NCBI RefSeq assembly: GCF_020169515.1
Contig: NZ_JAHMHW010000005.1
Span: 282,593 to 346,592 of the forward strand
DNA length: 64,000 nt
Direction of reading: 5' to 3'
From: Paenibacillus vietnamensis
GTDB taxonomy: Bacteria > Bacillota > Bacilli > Paenibacillales > Paenibacillaceae
Each line of letters starts with the position of its first letter. The stretch's first letter is position 1. This document shows positions 44,888-54,306 of the stretch, one piece after another. Position numbers and translations under genes: made by a program. The notes below the pieces were generated by a model, which had not been told where the DNA came from, made no database searches, and saw nothing but the letters and a program-made list of their open reading frames with translations.

Positions 44888-44916
44888 ACTTAGTTTGTTT
44901 AATAGACAAACTAAGT
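44888..44916. promoter_or_regulatory. XylR operator
   Basis: Perfect 11-bp arms ACTTAGTTTGT and ACAAACTAAGT around the 7-bp centre TTAATAG. The TTAGTTTGTTT...ACAAACTAA form matches known Bacillus xyl operators. It overlaps the predicted -35 of xylA. Confidence 0.9.
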
Positions 44917-44931
44917 ATGTCCGTGTTATTC
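44903..44931 (+). promoter_or_regulatory. predicted xylA promoter
   Basis: TAGACA (44903-44908), 17-nt spacer, TTATTC (44926-44931). The -10 is poor, but the position inside and just after the operator fits repression by XylR. Confidence 0.5.
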
Positions 44932-44985
44932 TGTGGTTAAGCACTTACAAACCTATTGAAATCCACGAAGGAGGACTTAATTTTA

Positions 44986-46299
44986 ATGAGTTATTTCAAA
45001 GGAATAAACACGATCCAATTCGAAGGTAAAGGCTCCGACAACCCGCTAGCATTCAAACATTACGATCCTAAACAAGTTGTACTTGGCAAAACAATGGAAG
45101 AGCACCTGCGCTTCGCAGTTGCTTACTGGCATACATTTAACGCTAACGGCACCGATCCGTTCGGCGCTCCGACGATGGTTCGCGGCTGGGATCAATTTAA
45201 CGGTCTTGACCGTGCGAAAGCCCGCGTTGAAGCGAACTTCGAGTTCATGGAGAAGTTGAACATTCCTTTCTACGCGTTCCATGACGTGGACATCGCTCCG
45301 GAAGGCGAAACGCTGCAAGAAACGAACAAAAACCTTGACGTGATCGTAGCGATGCTGAAGGACAGCATGCAAGCCTCCGGCAAAAAGCTGCTTTGGAACA
45401 CGGTTAACATGTTCTCGAACCCGCGCTTCGTGCACGGCGCAGGCACAACCTGCAACGCTGACGTATACGCATACGCAGGCGCCCAATTGAAAAAAGGCCT
45501 TGAAGTCGGCAAAGAGCTCGGCGCAGAAAACTATGTATTCTGGGGCGGCCGCGAAGGCTACGAAACGCTTCTGAACACGGATATGGGCTTTGAGCTTGAC
45601 AACCTTGCCCGCCTGTACCACATGGCGATCGCTTACGCGAAGGAAATCGGCTTCGACGCCCAATTCCTGATCGAGCCTAAGCCGAAAGAGCCGACTAAGC
45701 ACCAATACGATTTCGATGCGGCTACAACAATTGCATTCCTGCAAAAATACGGCCTGAAAGACCACTTCAAGCTGAATCTTGAAGCAAACCACGCGACGCT
45801 TGCCGGCCACACATTCGAGCACGAAATCCGCACGGCTGCAATCAACGGCATGCTCGGATCGCTTGACGCGAACCAAGGCGACCTTCTTCTTGGCTGGGAT
45901 ACGGACGAGTTCCCGACTGATCTGTATTCGACGACTCTCACTATGTACGAAGTGCTCAAAGCCGGCGGCATCGGACGCGGCGGCGTAAACTTCGATGCGA
46001 AAGTCCGCCGCGGCTCGTTCGAGGCGGAAGACCTGTTCCTCGCGCACATCGCCGGCATGGACAGCTTCGCTTGGGGCCTGAAAGCTGCTGCGAAATTGAT
46101 CGACGAAAAGATTCTCGACAGCATCGTAGATAACCGTTACCGCAGCTTCAAAGAAGGCATCGGCGCGGAAATCGTATCCGGCAAAGCGACGCTTGCATCG
46201 CTTGAGCAGTATGCTCTGCAAAACAACCCGATCAAAAACGAGTCCGGCCGCCAAGAGCGCATCCGCCTCATGCTTAGCGAAGTTATTTTCAGCGTTTAA
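44986..46299 (+). CDS. xylA: xylose isomerase
   Basis: A 437-residue class II xylose isomerase converting D-xylose to D-xylulose in the cytoplasm. Catalytic His99 is in [13 protein letters not shown]. Metal ligands lie in [37 protein letters not shown] and [27 protein letters not shown] is the family tract. AAGGAGGAC 10 nt before the ATG at 44986 sets the start (the frame runs further upstream). It lies behind the XylR operator and 19 nt before xylB, the usual xylose operon. No xylose transporter gene is present in the window. Confidence 0.96.
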   Translation: MSYFKGINTIQFEGKGSDNPLAFKHYDPKQVVLGKTMEEHLRFAVAYWHTFNANGTDPFGAPTMVRGWDQFNGLDRAKARVEANFEFMEKLNIPFYAFHDVDIAPEGETLQETNKNLDVIVAMLKDSMQASGKKLLWNTVNMFSNPRFVHGAGTTCNADVYAYAGAQLKKGLEVGKELGAENYVFWGGREGYETLLNTDMGFELDNLARLYHMAIAYAKEIGFDAQFLIEPKPKEPTKHQYDFDAATTIAFLQKYGLKDHFKLNLEANHATLAGHTFEHEIRTAAINGMLGSLDANQGDLLLGWDTDEFPTDLYSTTLTMYEVLKAGGIGRGGVNFDAKVRRGSFEAEDLFLAHIAGMDSFAWGLKAAAKLIDEKILDSIVDNRYRSFKEGIGAEIVSGKATLASLEQYALQNNPIKNESGRQERIRLMLSEVIFSV

Positions 46300-46318
46300 T
46301 TCGGGAGGCGCCTGGCTA

Positions 46319-47815
46319 ATGAGCTATGTAATCGGTATAGATTTGGGAACGAGCGCGGTTAAAGCGCTGCTCGTTGACCGTAACGGCACGGTAGCGGCGG
46401 AGGCATCCCGCAGCTACCCGCTGTTCCACGAGCATTCCGGCTGGAGCGAGCAAAAGCCGGATGACTGGGTGGATGCAACCGCTGAAGCGCTGCGCGAGCT
46501 GGCCGCAACGGCCGGAATCGACGCATCCGCGATCGAAGGCTTAAGCTTCTCCGGCCAAATGCACGGTCTCGTGCTGCTGGATGCGGAGGGCAATCCGATC
46601 CGCAACGCGATTTTGTGGAACGACACGCGTACGACTGAGCAATGCCGCGAAATTGAGCGTGTGCTTGGCGACAAGCTACTTAGCGTAACGCGCAACCCTG
46701 CGCTTGAAGGCTTTACGCTGCCGAAGATTCTCTGGGTTCGCCAGCATGAGCCGGAAGCGTTCGCCAAAGCGGAGCTGTTCCTGCTGCCGAAGGATTACCT
46801 GCGTTACCGTCTGACCGGCGAGCTGCATATGGATTACTCCGATGCCGCGGGCACGCTGATGCTGGACGTGGCAGGCAAAGCCTGGAGCGGAGAGGTGCTG
46901 GAATCGTTCGGCCTGACGGCAAGCTTCTGCCCGCCGCTTGTAGAATCGCACGGTCTGGTCGGCACGCTGCTTCCGCAAATTGCGGAGCGCACCGGTCTGA
47001 ATGAAGCAACAAAGGTATTCGCCGGCGGGGCGGACAACGCTTGCGGCGCGATCGGCTCCGGCATTTTGTCCGAAGGGCTTACGCTTTGCAGCATCGGCAC
47101 CTCTGGAGTTATTCTCTCTTACGAGAACGACAAGACGAAGGACTTCGGGGGCAAGGTTCATTTCTTCAACCACGGCAAAGAAGATTCCTTCTACGTCATG
47201 GGAGTAACGCTGGCGGCCGGGTACAGCCTCAGCTGGTTCAAAAAGACGTTCGCACCGAACGAATCGTTTGATCAGCTGCTGGAAGGCGTCGGCGAGGTGA
47301 AACCTGGGGCAGGCGGCTTGCTGTTCACGCCTTATCTGGTCGGCGAGCGCACGCCGCATGCGGATTCCGTTATCCGAGCCAGCTTCATCGGCGTGGACGG
47401 CTCGCATGAGCGCATCCACTTCGCGCGTGCGGTAATGGAGGGCATCACTTTCTCGCTTAACGAGTCGGTGGATATGTTCCGCCGTGCCGGCAAGACCGTC
47501 GACACGATCGTGTCGATCGGCGGCGGCGCGCAAAATCCGGCCTGGCTGCAAATGCAGGCGGATATCTTCAACGCCAACGTTGTTGCGTTGGAGAACGAGC
47601 AGGGTCCTGGCTTAGGCGCGGCTATGCTTGCGGCTTACGGCGCCGGCTGGTTCGAAAGCCTGGAGGCCTGCGCGAACAAATTCGTGAAGCATGCGGACTC
47701 GTATTCGCCGCAGCCTGAAGCCGTAGAGGCTTACGAGGGCATTTTTAAAGTTTATCAGCAGGTGTACGAGCAAACCCGCAGCTTGAACGAGGCCATCGCG
47801 CCTTACCGAGGGTAA
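46319..47815 (+). CDS. xylB: xylulokinase
   Basis: A 498-residue FGGY-family kinase phosphorylating D-xylulose to xylulose 5-phosphate for the pentose phosphate pathway. MSYVIGIDLGTSAVKALLVD is the phosphate-1 loop. Other family tracts are LSFSGQMHGLVLLD, ILWNDTRTTEQC, the catalytic-Asp region DYSDAAGTLMLDV, AGGADNACGAIGSG and FTPYLVGERTPHAD. GGAGG before ATG 46319 gives the start 19 nt after xylA. Upstream in-frame codons lie inside xylA and are not used. Transcribed with xylA from the XylR-controlled promoter. Confidence 0.95.
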   Translation: MSYVIGIDLGTSAVKALLVDRNGTVAAEASRSYPLFHEHSGWSEQKPDDWVDATAEALRELAATAGIDASAIEGLSFSGQMHGLVLLDAEGNPIRNAILWNDTRTTEQCREIERVLGDKLLSVTRNPALEGFTLPKILWVRQHEPEAFAKAELFLLPKDYLRYRLTGELHMDYSDAAGTLMLDVAGKAWSGEVLESFGLTASFCPPLVESHGLVGTLLPQIAERTGLNEATKVFAGGADNACGAIGSGILSEGLTLCSIGTSGVILSYENDKTKDFGGKVHFFNHGKEDSFYVMGVTLAAGYSLSWFKKTFAPNESFDQLLEGVGEVKPGAGGLLFTPYLVGERTPHADSVIRASFIGVDGSHERIHFARAVMEGITFSLNESVDMFRRAGKTVDTIVSIGGGAQNPAWLQMQADIFNANVVALENEQGPGLGAAMLAAYGAGWFESLEACANKFVKHADSYSPQPEAVEAYEGIFKVYQQVYEQTRSLNEAIAPYRG

Positions 47816-47850
47816 GCAAAACAGCTCCAGCGTTTAACGCTTGAAGCTGC
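47816..47850 (-). terminator. terminator overlapping the end of the PAS-XRE gene
   Basis: CAGCTCCAGCG and CGCTTGAAGCTG arms with a TTTAA loop; a T-run follows in minus-strand transcripts. The stem includes the stop codon. The convergent xylB ends 1 nt before it and may use it too. Confidence 0.6.
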
Positions 47851-48742
47851 TCCATATGGCCTCGGGCCGCACCCCCAGCTCTCCGGCGATCAATTCCGCC
47901 GTGAGGCGCTGGGGTTTTTTTATTTTGCCGTTGCGGATTTTGGAAATCGTGGTAAGCGAGATGAGCGTCGACTGGGCCAGGGAGGTTACGGATATGTTCT
48001 TGCTAAGCATAAGCATACGCAGCTTGTAGGACGGATCGTCGTCCAGCGCGTTTACCTGCATATTTTGAAAGAGGAGGGCGAAGCTCTTGAAGCTCCTGTT
48101 CCCGTTATAAAAAGGCCGAATGACAGCATCTGCGTTGTAGAAGCGGTCGCCAAGCTTAAGCTGGAAGCTCAGGCTTTCGGTTGTCCGGTTGTTCCGGGCA
48201 TGCTCCAGCGCTCTCTTCAGCTTGTTCCGCTCCTGCTCGGGGACCAGCTCGAATATCGGCTTGTTCGTATAAGACGAAGCCGGCTGTCCGACGACAGGCG
48301 TATAATAGTGCTTGAACGATTGAATACCGAACCTTTCGTTTATTGTACAGGCGATCATGATCTTATGGTTCAGCACGTATTCGTCGATCCATTTGGTCTC
48401 GCGCAAATCCTTGCAAATAAGAACATACAAAACTTGCTCGGCCGCCTGCAGCTTGCGGCAGGTCAGCTGTACGGCTGCCGGCGTAGAAGATTTTGTGACC
48501 AACCTGCATTCCAGCGACGGGGTGAAGCTCTGGTCGTCCGAGAGCTGACGAAGCATGCCGGCAAAGCTCAGCCCGGATTCCGGCGCGGAAATGACCGCCG
48601 CGGGATCGAGCAGCAGCAGATCCGACTTCTTAAAGCCCGAGAAAGCGGCAAACGCCTGGTTGACATCGCGTATATACCAGCGGGATTCGCCGGATTCAAC
48701 GATAAGCATAGGATCGGAAAGCAAATAAAACAAATGATTCAT
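47834..48742 (-). CDS. PAS-domain transcriptional regulator with XRE helix-turn-helix
   Basis: 302 residues. The N-terminal PAS domain starts FYLLSDPMLIVESGESRWYI with VNQAFAAFSGFKKSDLLLLD. A second PAS-like region lies around residues 135-215 (KIMIACTINERFGIQSFKHY). The C-terminal 70 residues are a compact XRE-type helix-turn-helix (ISVTSLAQSTLISLTTISKI, ELGVRPEAIWSSF). No kinase or receiver domain is present, so it should sense a small molecule or redox state and bind DNA directly. GGGAGGGT before the ATG at 48742 sets the start. Imperfect ATGTCA/TGACAT dyads lie at 48790-48815 in its own upstream region. It converges with xylB with 18 nt between stops; a link to xylose is not shown. Confidence 0.82.
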   Translation of the reverse strand: MNHLFYLLSDPMLIVESGESRWYIRDVNQAFAAFSGFKKSDLLLLDPAAVISAPESGLSFAGMLRQLSDDQSFTPSLECRLVTKSSTPAAVQLTCRKLQAAEQVLYVLICKDLRETKWIDEYVLNHKIMIACTINERFGIQSFKHYYTPVVGQPASSYTNKPIFELVPEQERNKLKRALEHARNNRTTESLSFQLKLGDRFYNADAVIRPFYNGNRSFKSFALLFQNMQVNALDDDPSYKLRMLMLSKNISVTSLAQSTLISLTTISKIRNGKIKKPQRLTAELIAGELGVRPEAIWSSFKR

Positions 48743-48923
48743 CGGTGAGACCCTCCCTAATGCCAGTATATCAAACAAGTATGTTACCAATTATGTCACA
48801 AAACATGACGTAATGACATCCTTTTTTATGAAAAATACGTGTCAGATTTTTGTGGTCATGATAGACATGTTTTTAGCGGACATTTGGCATACTATAGCAA
48901 AAGCCTGGAAGGGAAGCTGAGAT

Positions 48924-49334
48924 ATGTCTTACAATTCCGCATTGCTGTTTGATTTTAACGACGCGCAAAGCGCGGCGCTTGCCTGCGAGACGCTGCAGCA
49001 GCTTGGATACGAAACGGTGCTTCACGACGGCAGCCGGATGCATGTGCATTTGGAGGGGAGCGATCTGACGTCGGCGCTGGAAATTGCCCAGTCGCACGGG
49101 GGGCAGCTCGTGGAGCAGTCAAGCATCGCGCAGGGGGCGTTGACGGACAGCGCATATTCGCTTGATACGATAGCGATTCCCGCGCATTTCGTGAACGAGG
49201 AGTGGGGAACGCTCGAGGAAGGAGCCGATGCGGCGGACGGCTTGCACAACCGGGACGAAGACGCGGACTACCGCGACGAATTTTTGCCGGATCCCGGTAC
49301 TTACGATCACTTTTCGGGAGACGTTCATATTTGA
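48924..49334 (+). CDS. conserved hypothetical acidic protein
   Basis: A 136-residue acidic, soluble protein. The first 75 residues (YNSALLFDFNDAQSAALACE, LQQLGYETVLHDGSRMHVHL, LTSALEIAQSHGGQL) look like a small alpha/beta ferredoxin-like fold. The last 50 are acidic and disordered-looking (EEWGTLEEGADAADG...RDEDADYRDEF). AAGGGAAG lies upstream of the ATG. It has its own terminator. I do not recognise a family with known function. Confidence 0.8.
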   Translation: MSYNSALLFDFNDAQSAALACETLQQLGYETVLHDGSRMHVHLEGSDLTSALEIAQSHGGQLVEQSSIAQGALTDSAYSLDTIAIPAHFVNEEWGTLEEGADAADGLHNRDEDADYRDEFLPDPGTYDHFSGDVHI

Positions 49335-49345
49335 GCGGAAACAGG

Positions 49346-49402
49346 AAGGGAGGAGGCTCACACGCAGCGTAGTACCTGTCGTGGCGAGCATCCTCCCTTT
49401 TT
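49346..49402 (+). terminator. rho-independent terminator
   Basis: AAGGGAGGAGGCTC and GAGCATCCTCCCTT arms with a long 26-nt loop, then TTTTT. Confidence 0.8.
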
Positions 49403-49424
49403 ATCGTTCCTATAGGCGTGCTTC

Positions 49425-49498
49425 ATAACTGGATTGAGTGTGGTTATTTGTGAGTAAGTCACAATTTTTGAGAAAATAACAGGATTTAATCCGGTTAT
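49425..49498. repeat. nested inverted-repeat element, copy B
   Basis: Outer arms ATAACTGGATT and AATCCGGTTAT (one mismatch), middle arms GTTATTT/AAATAAC, inner arms TTGTGA/TCACAA around GTAAG. The outer arms match those of copy A at 13472-13559. The inner arms differ in sequence yet remain paired. Confidence 0.7.
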
Positions 49499-49704
49499 AT
49501 CGTCCGAATGTTAGAGAATCTGTCGTTAAGTTGACGTTTATATACATACTATCCATCTATTTCTCGAAAATTCGCTGTTCGGCTGATTTTTTAGATACAT
49601 CCATTACAGTTAATTCATCCAGCAGCTATATACGCTGCAGAAAATTCGCCACGGGGCTGCAGTACTTAATCAAGCCCGCCATGCCATTCCCGGCTTTGAG
49701 CGTC
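49499..49704. other. non-coding stretch with a degenerate hairpin
   Basis: CAGCAGC TATATA CGCTGCAG near 49619-49640, with GCTGCAG again at about 49652, may be a decayed member of the CTGCTGCA hairpin family. Nothing else is seen. Confidence 0.35.
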
Positions 49705-50964
49705 CTATCGCCCGAGAACGGCGTTCTCGCCTGCCGTATAGCCCGTCGAGAAAGCTGCGGTAATGTTGTATCCCCCCGTATAGCCGTGAATATCCAATAT
49801 TTCTCCGCAAAAATACAGCCCCACCATCAGCTTGGACTGCATCGTCTTCGGATCGATTTCCTTCAGATTTACGCCGCCGCCGGTCACAAACGCATCCTCG
49901 ATCGACAGCGTGCCGTACACGCGGATCGGAAAGTGCTTGATCAGCTGGGCCAGGGTTAACCACTCCTGCTTCGGAATATGATCAAAAGTGAGGGTTTCAG
50001 CCAGATTTGCCTTCTGCAGCAGAAGCGGGATCAGCTTTTCGGGCAAGTAGCCCTTGAGAACGTTTTTGACCGATTTTTTTGCTTCGTCCCCGGCAAGCTT
50101 CAGTGTTTCCCGGTATACTTCGTCCTTGCTTTTGTCCGGCAGCAGATCGACGGCTGCCTCGATATTGCCCGTACCATACTGCTTTAGCGCCTTAACGACA
50201 AACTGGCTGCACCTCAGCGCGATCGGCCCCGAAATGCCGAAATGCGTGAAGATCATGTCCCCGCGATGGGAGACGATCGCTTTCCCCTTCGGACTCCACA
50301 CCGAAAGAGCGACATCGCGAAGCGACAGCCCCTGCAGCTCCTTGCTCGTAATGAACGGCTCATTCGACGTTAGCGGCACCTCGGTCGGAAACAGCTCCGT
50401 AATCGTATGGCCGGCCATTTCCGCCCATTTGTAGCCGTCTCCGGTCGAGCCGGTCTGAGGCACCGACTTGCCGCCGGAGGCGATGATGACGCTGCGACCC
50501 TGATAAACCTGACCCGATCTCAGCCGTACACCCGTCACGCTTCCGTCCTCATATAAAACGCGATCGACCGCCGCATTCAGCTGAATATGAACGCCCTGCT
50601 TGCGTACTTGGCCGACGAGCGTGTCCACGACGGTTTTCGCCTTGTCGGTAACGGGAAACATGCGCCCGTTATCTTCTTCCTTCAAGGCAATGCCAAGCTT
50701 CTCGAAAAATGAGATAATATCCTTATTATTAAAGTTCGCGAAGCTGCTGTATAAGAACCGGCCGTTGCCGGGTATATGCTTAATAAGCTCGTCCAGCTCC
50801 TTGTTGTTCGTCACGTTGCAGCGGCCGCCTCCGGAGATGCCGAGCTTGCGCCCGAGCTTCTCGCCCTTGTCGAGAAGAAGCACGGCGGCGCCGTTCTTGC
50901 TGGCCCCGATTGCGGCCATCAGCCCGGCGGAGCCTCCGCCGATTACTATTGCGTCATATTGCAT
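49705..50964 (-). CDS. HI0933-family FAD-dependent oxidoreductase
   Basis: A 419-residue flavoprotein of the HI0933/YhiN/YtfP family. The N-terminal Rossmann motif [20 protein letters not shown] is followed by [16 protein letters not shown], the hallmark of the family. Later tracts are [36 protein letters not shown] and [20 protein letters not shown], with the C-terminal FAD contact [16 protein letters not shown]. Location is cytoplasmic; the substrate is not known for the family. It diverges from the lipase-like gene. Confidence 0.9.
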   Translation of the reverse strand: MQYDAIVIGGGSAGLMAAIGASKNGAAVLLLDKGEKLGRKLGISGGGRCNVTNNKELDELIKHIPGNGRFLYSSFANFNNKDIISFFEKLGIALKEEDNGRMFPVTDKAKTVVDTLVGQVRKQGVHIQLNAAVDRVLYEDGSVTGVRLRSGQVYQGRSVIIASGGKSVPQTGSTGDGYKWAEMAGHTITELFPTEVPLTSNEPFITSKELQGLSLRDVALSVWSPKGKAIVSHRGDMIFTHFGISGPIALRCSQFVVKALKQYGTGNIEAAVDLLPDKSKDEVYRETLKLAGDEAKKSVKNVLKGYLPEKLIPLLLQKANLAETLTFDHIPKQEWLTLAQLIKHFPIRVYGTLSIEDAFVTGGGVNLKEIDPKTMQSKLMVGLYFCGEILDIHGYTGGYNITAAFSTGYTAGENAVLGR

Positions 50965-51031
50965 AAATAACCACCCGCTATTTTTTCAAAATAATAAGAC
51001 TATCATACCACAAAGAAAGGCGGCGATCGCT

Positions 51032-51874
51032 ATGCTGAGAGAGGAATGGCTATTAGCCGGAATGAACGGCGCGAGCTTGTTCGCGAGGGAGTGGAAGCCG
51101 GACAAGGGGGAGATCCGTGCCGCGGTATGCATCATTCACGGGATGGGGGAGCACGGGGACCGTTACACCCATGTGGCGGAGCTGCTTACGGAGTCCGGAT
51201 ATGCGGCGCTGGCGCTGGACCAGCTAGGCCACGGCCGCTCGCCCGGCAAGCGCGGCCACCTCGGAACGCTTGAGCAGGCGCTCGGAAATGCGGAGCGGTT
51301 GGTACTTGAGGCGGCGAGGAGACATCCGGGGACACCGGTTTTTCTGTACGGCCATAGCATGGGCGGGAACGTGGCGCTGAACTGCGCGCTGCGGCGGGAG
51401 CCGATGCTCCACGGCCTTATTCTGACCAGCCCGTGGCTGCGGCTGGCCTTTAAGCCGAATCCCACCGTGGAATGGATCGGACGCAAGCTGGCATCGATCG
51501 TGCCGTCCTTACAGCAGGAGACCGGCTTGAACCCCGCGGATTTATTTCGACCTGGATATGCCAAGGCAGCCAAAATCGTGGAGGATCTGCTTTGCCATAC
51601 CAAAATTACGCTGAGCACCTATAAGGAAATTACGGACGGCGGCGAATGGGCGCTTGCGAATGCGCAAAACCTCCGGCTACCCGTGCTGCTTATGCACGGC
51701 TCCGCGGACCGGATTACCTCGGCGGCCGCAAGCGCCGCTTTGGCGGAAACTCTTGGGCCGAGATGCGATTGGAAGATTTGGGAAGACGGCCGCCACGAGC
51801 TGCACAACGATTTGGAGGGCGAGAAAGCCGTTTGCGAAATCGGAAATTGGATACGACAGCAATTGTCAAAATAA
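51032..51874 (+). CDS. alpha/beta hydrolase, monoacylglycerol-lipase type
   Basis: A 280-residue serine hydrolase. VCIIHGMGEHGDRYTHVAEL contains the HGMGEH oxyanion segment. The nucleophile elbow is LYGHSMGG, with the catalytic Ser in GHSMG. MHGSADRIT carries the Asp and DGRHELHND the His of the triad. This layout is that of the Hydrolase_4/PldB family of monoacylglycerol or lysophospholipid lipases. There is no signal peptide. AAAGG lies about 11 nt before ATG 51032; upstream codons in the same frame overlap the divergent gene and are rejected. Confidence 0.88.
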   Translation: MLREEWLLAGMNGASLFAREWKPDKGEIRAAVCIIHGMGEHGDRYTHVAELLTESGYAALALDQLGHGRSPGKRGHLGTLEQALGNAERLVLEAARRHPGTPVFLYGHSMGGNVALNCALRREPMLHGLILTSPWLRLAFKPNPTVEWIGRKLASIVPSLQQETGLNPADLFRPGYAKAAKIVEDLLCHTKITLSTYKEITDGGEWALANAQNLRLPVLLMHGSADRITSAAASAALAETLGPRCDWKIWEDGRHELHNDLEGEKAVCEIGNWIRQQLSK

Positions 51875-51891
51875 TAGGTTTGTGTTTTAAT
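51863..51891 (+). promoter_or_regulatory. promoter of the histidine kinase gene
   Basis: TTGTCA, 17-nt spacer, TTTAAT; 32 nt before the GTG start. It overlaps the end of the hydrolase gene. Confidence 0.6.
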
Positions 51892-51923
51892 CGGTTTATA
51901 GCAAACAGAGGAGCCGATCGTTC

Positions 51924-53609
51924 GTGCTAAAGGAACTGCTGTTACAATTCGTCGTATCCTTGCTGCCGATATTCGCTTTTCAGCTGTGGTATGACCAGGA
52001 GAACCGAAAAGGAATATCCGTGTTTATGTGCATTTTTTGCAGCGTGTCGATGGCGCTGTGCATGCTGACCGCTGCTGACGTAAACGGTTTCGAAGTAGAC
52101 TTTCGTCTCATTCCCTATATGATCGGATCGTTATACGGGGGATTTCCGGCGCTGGGTATCCTGACGCTGCTATACATACTGATGAGAATACCGATGCTGG
52201 ACAACGTATGGGAAACGGCGAGCTTCTTCTTGTTCATCGTTTCGTTCGTCCCCCTGTTATACCTGTCAATAAAGCCATTTCAGCGTGCGTCGGCGCTTCG
52301 GAAGGAACGCAACGGGCTGCTTCTGATGTCCGTGCTGATGCTCTATTTCATTATTTCGTTATTCGGTTACATATCGGCGAGCGGTTTTACCTGGACGGTT
52401 CTTATGGTGCTCACGCTTGTGCTGGCGGTGACCTCCTCCTTGACGGCAACTTGGCTGTCGGTGTTCATGATTGAAAGCGTAATCGAAAAAAAGCGGCTTC
52501 ACCGGGAGGTTATACGAATATCGGATAATTACCGGTACGAAGTGGAGAAGCTGCAGCAATTCATTGATGAAACCTCGTTTGCCGTAATTGTCGTGGACAA
52601 CGAAGGCTGCGTTACGCATTTTAACGAGATGGCGGCCAAGCTGCTCAGCCTGCAGCCGGCGCTCCAGGGCGAATTCCTCGGCGAGCCGTTCGAGTCGGTA
52701 TTCGAGCCCGGTCAAGGCGATGTCCAAGCCGGCCTTCTCCGGCAGGCGCTTGAGGGCACGAAGGCTACGGCGGTTCCGGTTATGACCGGAGATAAAATGC
52801 TTCTGAACACGACCTTTTTCTTGAGAAATTCTCTCAATGACAAAATTGAAGGAGCGGTACTCATGGCCCAGGACGTCACGGAAATCAGACAGCTCCGGGA
52901 CGAGGTAGGGCGTATGGAGAGGCTTAGTCTTGTCGGCCAGATGGCCGCAAGCATCACGCACGAGATCCGCAATCCGATGGCGGTGATCCGCGGCTTCGTG
53001 CAGCTGATTCAGGAGCGCAGCCCGAGTACTCAGCACGAATATTTCCGCATCGTCATGGAAGAGCTGGACCGGGCGAATATGATCATCAGCGATTTTTTGT
53101 CGCTGGCGCAAAACAGGGACCTGAGCATGGAAGAAGCTTCTCTGCACGATATCATCAACGAAATAATACCTCTGCTGAATGCCGATTCGAATTTGAGGGG
53201 GCAAACGCTTGAAGTCAGCTTTTGCGACAGCTTGCCCCGTCTAATGCTGAACGATCGGGAAATTAAGCAGCTGCTGCTTAATTTGGCCCGCAACGGCATG
53301 GAAGCGATGGGGGATAAAGGCCTGCTGAGGATCAGCACGGAGTACACCGGCGACAGAATCGAGCTGAGAATTTCGGACGAGGGAACGGGCATCCACCCGG
53401 ACAAAATGAAGCACTTGTTCGAGCCGTTCTTTACGACGAAGACGCAGGGAACGGGGCTTGGTCTCCCGCTGTGCCTGAGCATCGCCGAGCGTCATAACGG
53501 ACAAATCGACGTCGAATCCGTAGAAGGAGAAGGGACAACGTTCATCGTCACCTTCAACCTTGAGCCGGCAGGCGGTACGGACAAGGACGGTCACAGCCAG
53601 GCAAGCTAA
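51924..53609 (+). CDS. membrane histidine kinase, KinB-like sporulation kinase
   Basis: A 561-residue sensor kinase. The N-terminal 195 residues carry about six membrane helices (5TMR-LYT-like: FVVSLLPIFAFQLWY, LIPYMIGSLYGGFPALGILT). A PAS domain at about 215-325 contains SFAVIVVDNEGCVTHFNEMA. The dimerisation domain contains His346 in SITHEIRNPMAVIRGFVQLI. The ATPase domain shows the N box LLLNLARNGMEAM, G1 SDEGTGI, the F box and G2 GTGLGLPL. This is the layout of KinB and related kinases feeding Spo0F. GTG start with AGAGGAG upstream. No response regulator gene follows, in keeping with an orphan phosphorelay kinase. Confidence 0.88.
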   Translation: MLKELLLQFVVSLLPIFAFQLWYDQENRKGISVFMCIFCSVSMALCMLTAADVNGFEVDFRLIPYMIGSLYGGFPALGILTLLYILMRIPMLDNVWETASFFLFIVSFVPLLYLSIKPFQRASALRKERNGLLLMSVLMLYFIISLFGYISASGFTWTVLMVLTLVLAVTSSLTATWLSVFMIESVIEKKRLHREVIRISDNYRYEVEKLQQFIDETSFAVIVVDNEGCVTHFNEMAAKLLSLQPALQGEFLGEPFESVFEPGQGDVQAGLLRQALEGTKATAVPVMTGDKMLLNTTFFLRNSLNDKIEGAVLMAQDVTEIRQLRDEVGRMERLSLVGQMAASITHEIRNPMAVIRGFVQLIQERSPSTQHEYFRIVMEELDRANMIISDFLSLAQNRDLSMEEASLHDIINEIIPLLNADSNLRGQTLEVSFCDSLPRLMLNDREIKQLLLNLARNGMEAMGDKGLLRISTEYTGDRIELRISDEGTGIHPDKMKHLFEPFFTTKTQGTGLGLPLCLSIAERHNGQIDVESVEGEGTTFIVTFNLEPAGGTDKDGHSQAS

Positions 53610-53661
53610 TAAGTGAGCCTCCTCCTGCGCATACTACAGAAAAAGGGAGGAGGGGAGTATT

Positions 53662-53802
53662 TTGACCCAGCACCAAGACGACAAAAACCGTTCGGCAGAG
53701 CAAGCGCAGCAAGCGGCGAAGAACGCTGCGGATAAAGGAAAGTCGCCCGAAGACCCGGGCTTCGACAAGAAGCTGGACGGTCCGAACCGCCCGTCTATCT
53801 AG
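53662..53802 (+). CDS. small hydrophilic protein, 46 aa
   Basis: A TTG start with AAAAGGGAGGAGGGG upstream opens a 46-codon frame (LTQHQDDKNRSAEQAQQAAK..., ending LDGPNRPSI). It is charged and Gln/Ala-rich, with no hydrophobic core, and resembles small spore-associated or disordered Paenibacillaceae proteins. It lies between the kinase and the next small gene on the same strand. The strong ribosome binding site is the main argument that it is real. Confidence 0.6.
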   Translation: MTQHQDDKNRSAEQAQQAAKNAADKGKSPEDPGFDKKLDGPNRPSI

Positions 53803-53834
53803 AATTCGCAACGGAACGTACGGGGGGCGATCGC

Positions 53835-54230
53835 TTGACAGAGCGGAAACGCGAAGGCGGCAAAAACCTGCCGGAAGACGATCCTGCGCTTGATCCTTAC
53901 GAGATCGAATTTTTGCCGCAGTTTCGCGAAGGCCGGGGGGAAAGAGCGCCTTTTGTAAATAAATACGGCGTCGTGATCGGGGATCATATTTATGAATCGC
54001 CGGAATCGCCGCTGTCGCAGTGGAGCGAGGATACCGATCCGGCCGTCATGGCCGGCGACGAATGGGTACATCCGTTCAAGGATATCGGTTTTCAAACGGC
54101 TGAGAATCGCGACATTTTTGAGAAGGGCCTGCCGCCGCAGGGCGGCATTTTCATGCATCCGGACAAAGACGCCGCCTACGGCGCCGGCGATCCGGACGAT
54201 ACGTCGGATAAAAGGCAACCGGAGCAGTAG
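53835..54230 (+). CDS. conserved hypothetical protein, DUF3905-like
   Basis: A 131-residue acidic soluble protein. Core segments are YEIEFLPQFREGRGERAPFV, NKYGVVIGDHIYESPESPLS and DTDPAVMAGDEWVHPFKDIG. This pattern matches what I recall of the DUF3905 family in Bacillales; the assignment is from memory. TTG start with GGGGGG upstream. The 3' end is overlapped by a terminator hairpin. Function unknown. Confidence 0.72.
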   Translation: MTERKREGGKNLPEDDPALDPYEIEFLPQFREGRGERAPFVNKYGVVIGDHIYESPESPLSQWSEDTDPAVMAGDEWVHPFKDIGFQTAENRDIFEKGLPPQGGIFMHPDKDAAYGAGDPDDTSDKRQPEQ

Positions 54231-54249
54231 GCTCCGGTTGCTTTATTTT
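54215..54249 (+). terminator. terminator overlapping the stop codon
   Basis: Perfect 11-bp arms GCAACCGGAGC and GCTCCGGTTGC around AGTAG, then TTTATTTT. The left arm contains the last codons and the right arm begins just after the TAG. Confidence 0.85.
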
Positions 54250-54267
54250 CATATCGGGCGGTATAAT
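54238..54267 (+). promoter_or_regulatory. promoter of the bacilliredoxin gene
   Basis: TTGCTT, 18-nt spacer, consensus TATAAT (54262-54267), 39 nt before the start codon. It begins inside the upstream terminator stem. Confidence 0.6.
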
Positions 54268-54306
54268 AGTTACTAAAATATAGTCATTATAAAGGAGAGT
54301 GTTTCG

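Noticed and set aside
45046..46254. 402-codon minus-strand frame inside xylA
   Set aside because: Antisense shadow of xylose isomerase with no domain of its own.
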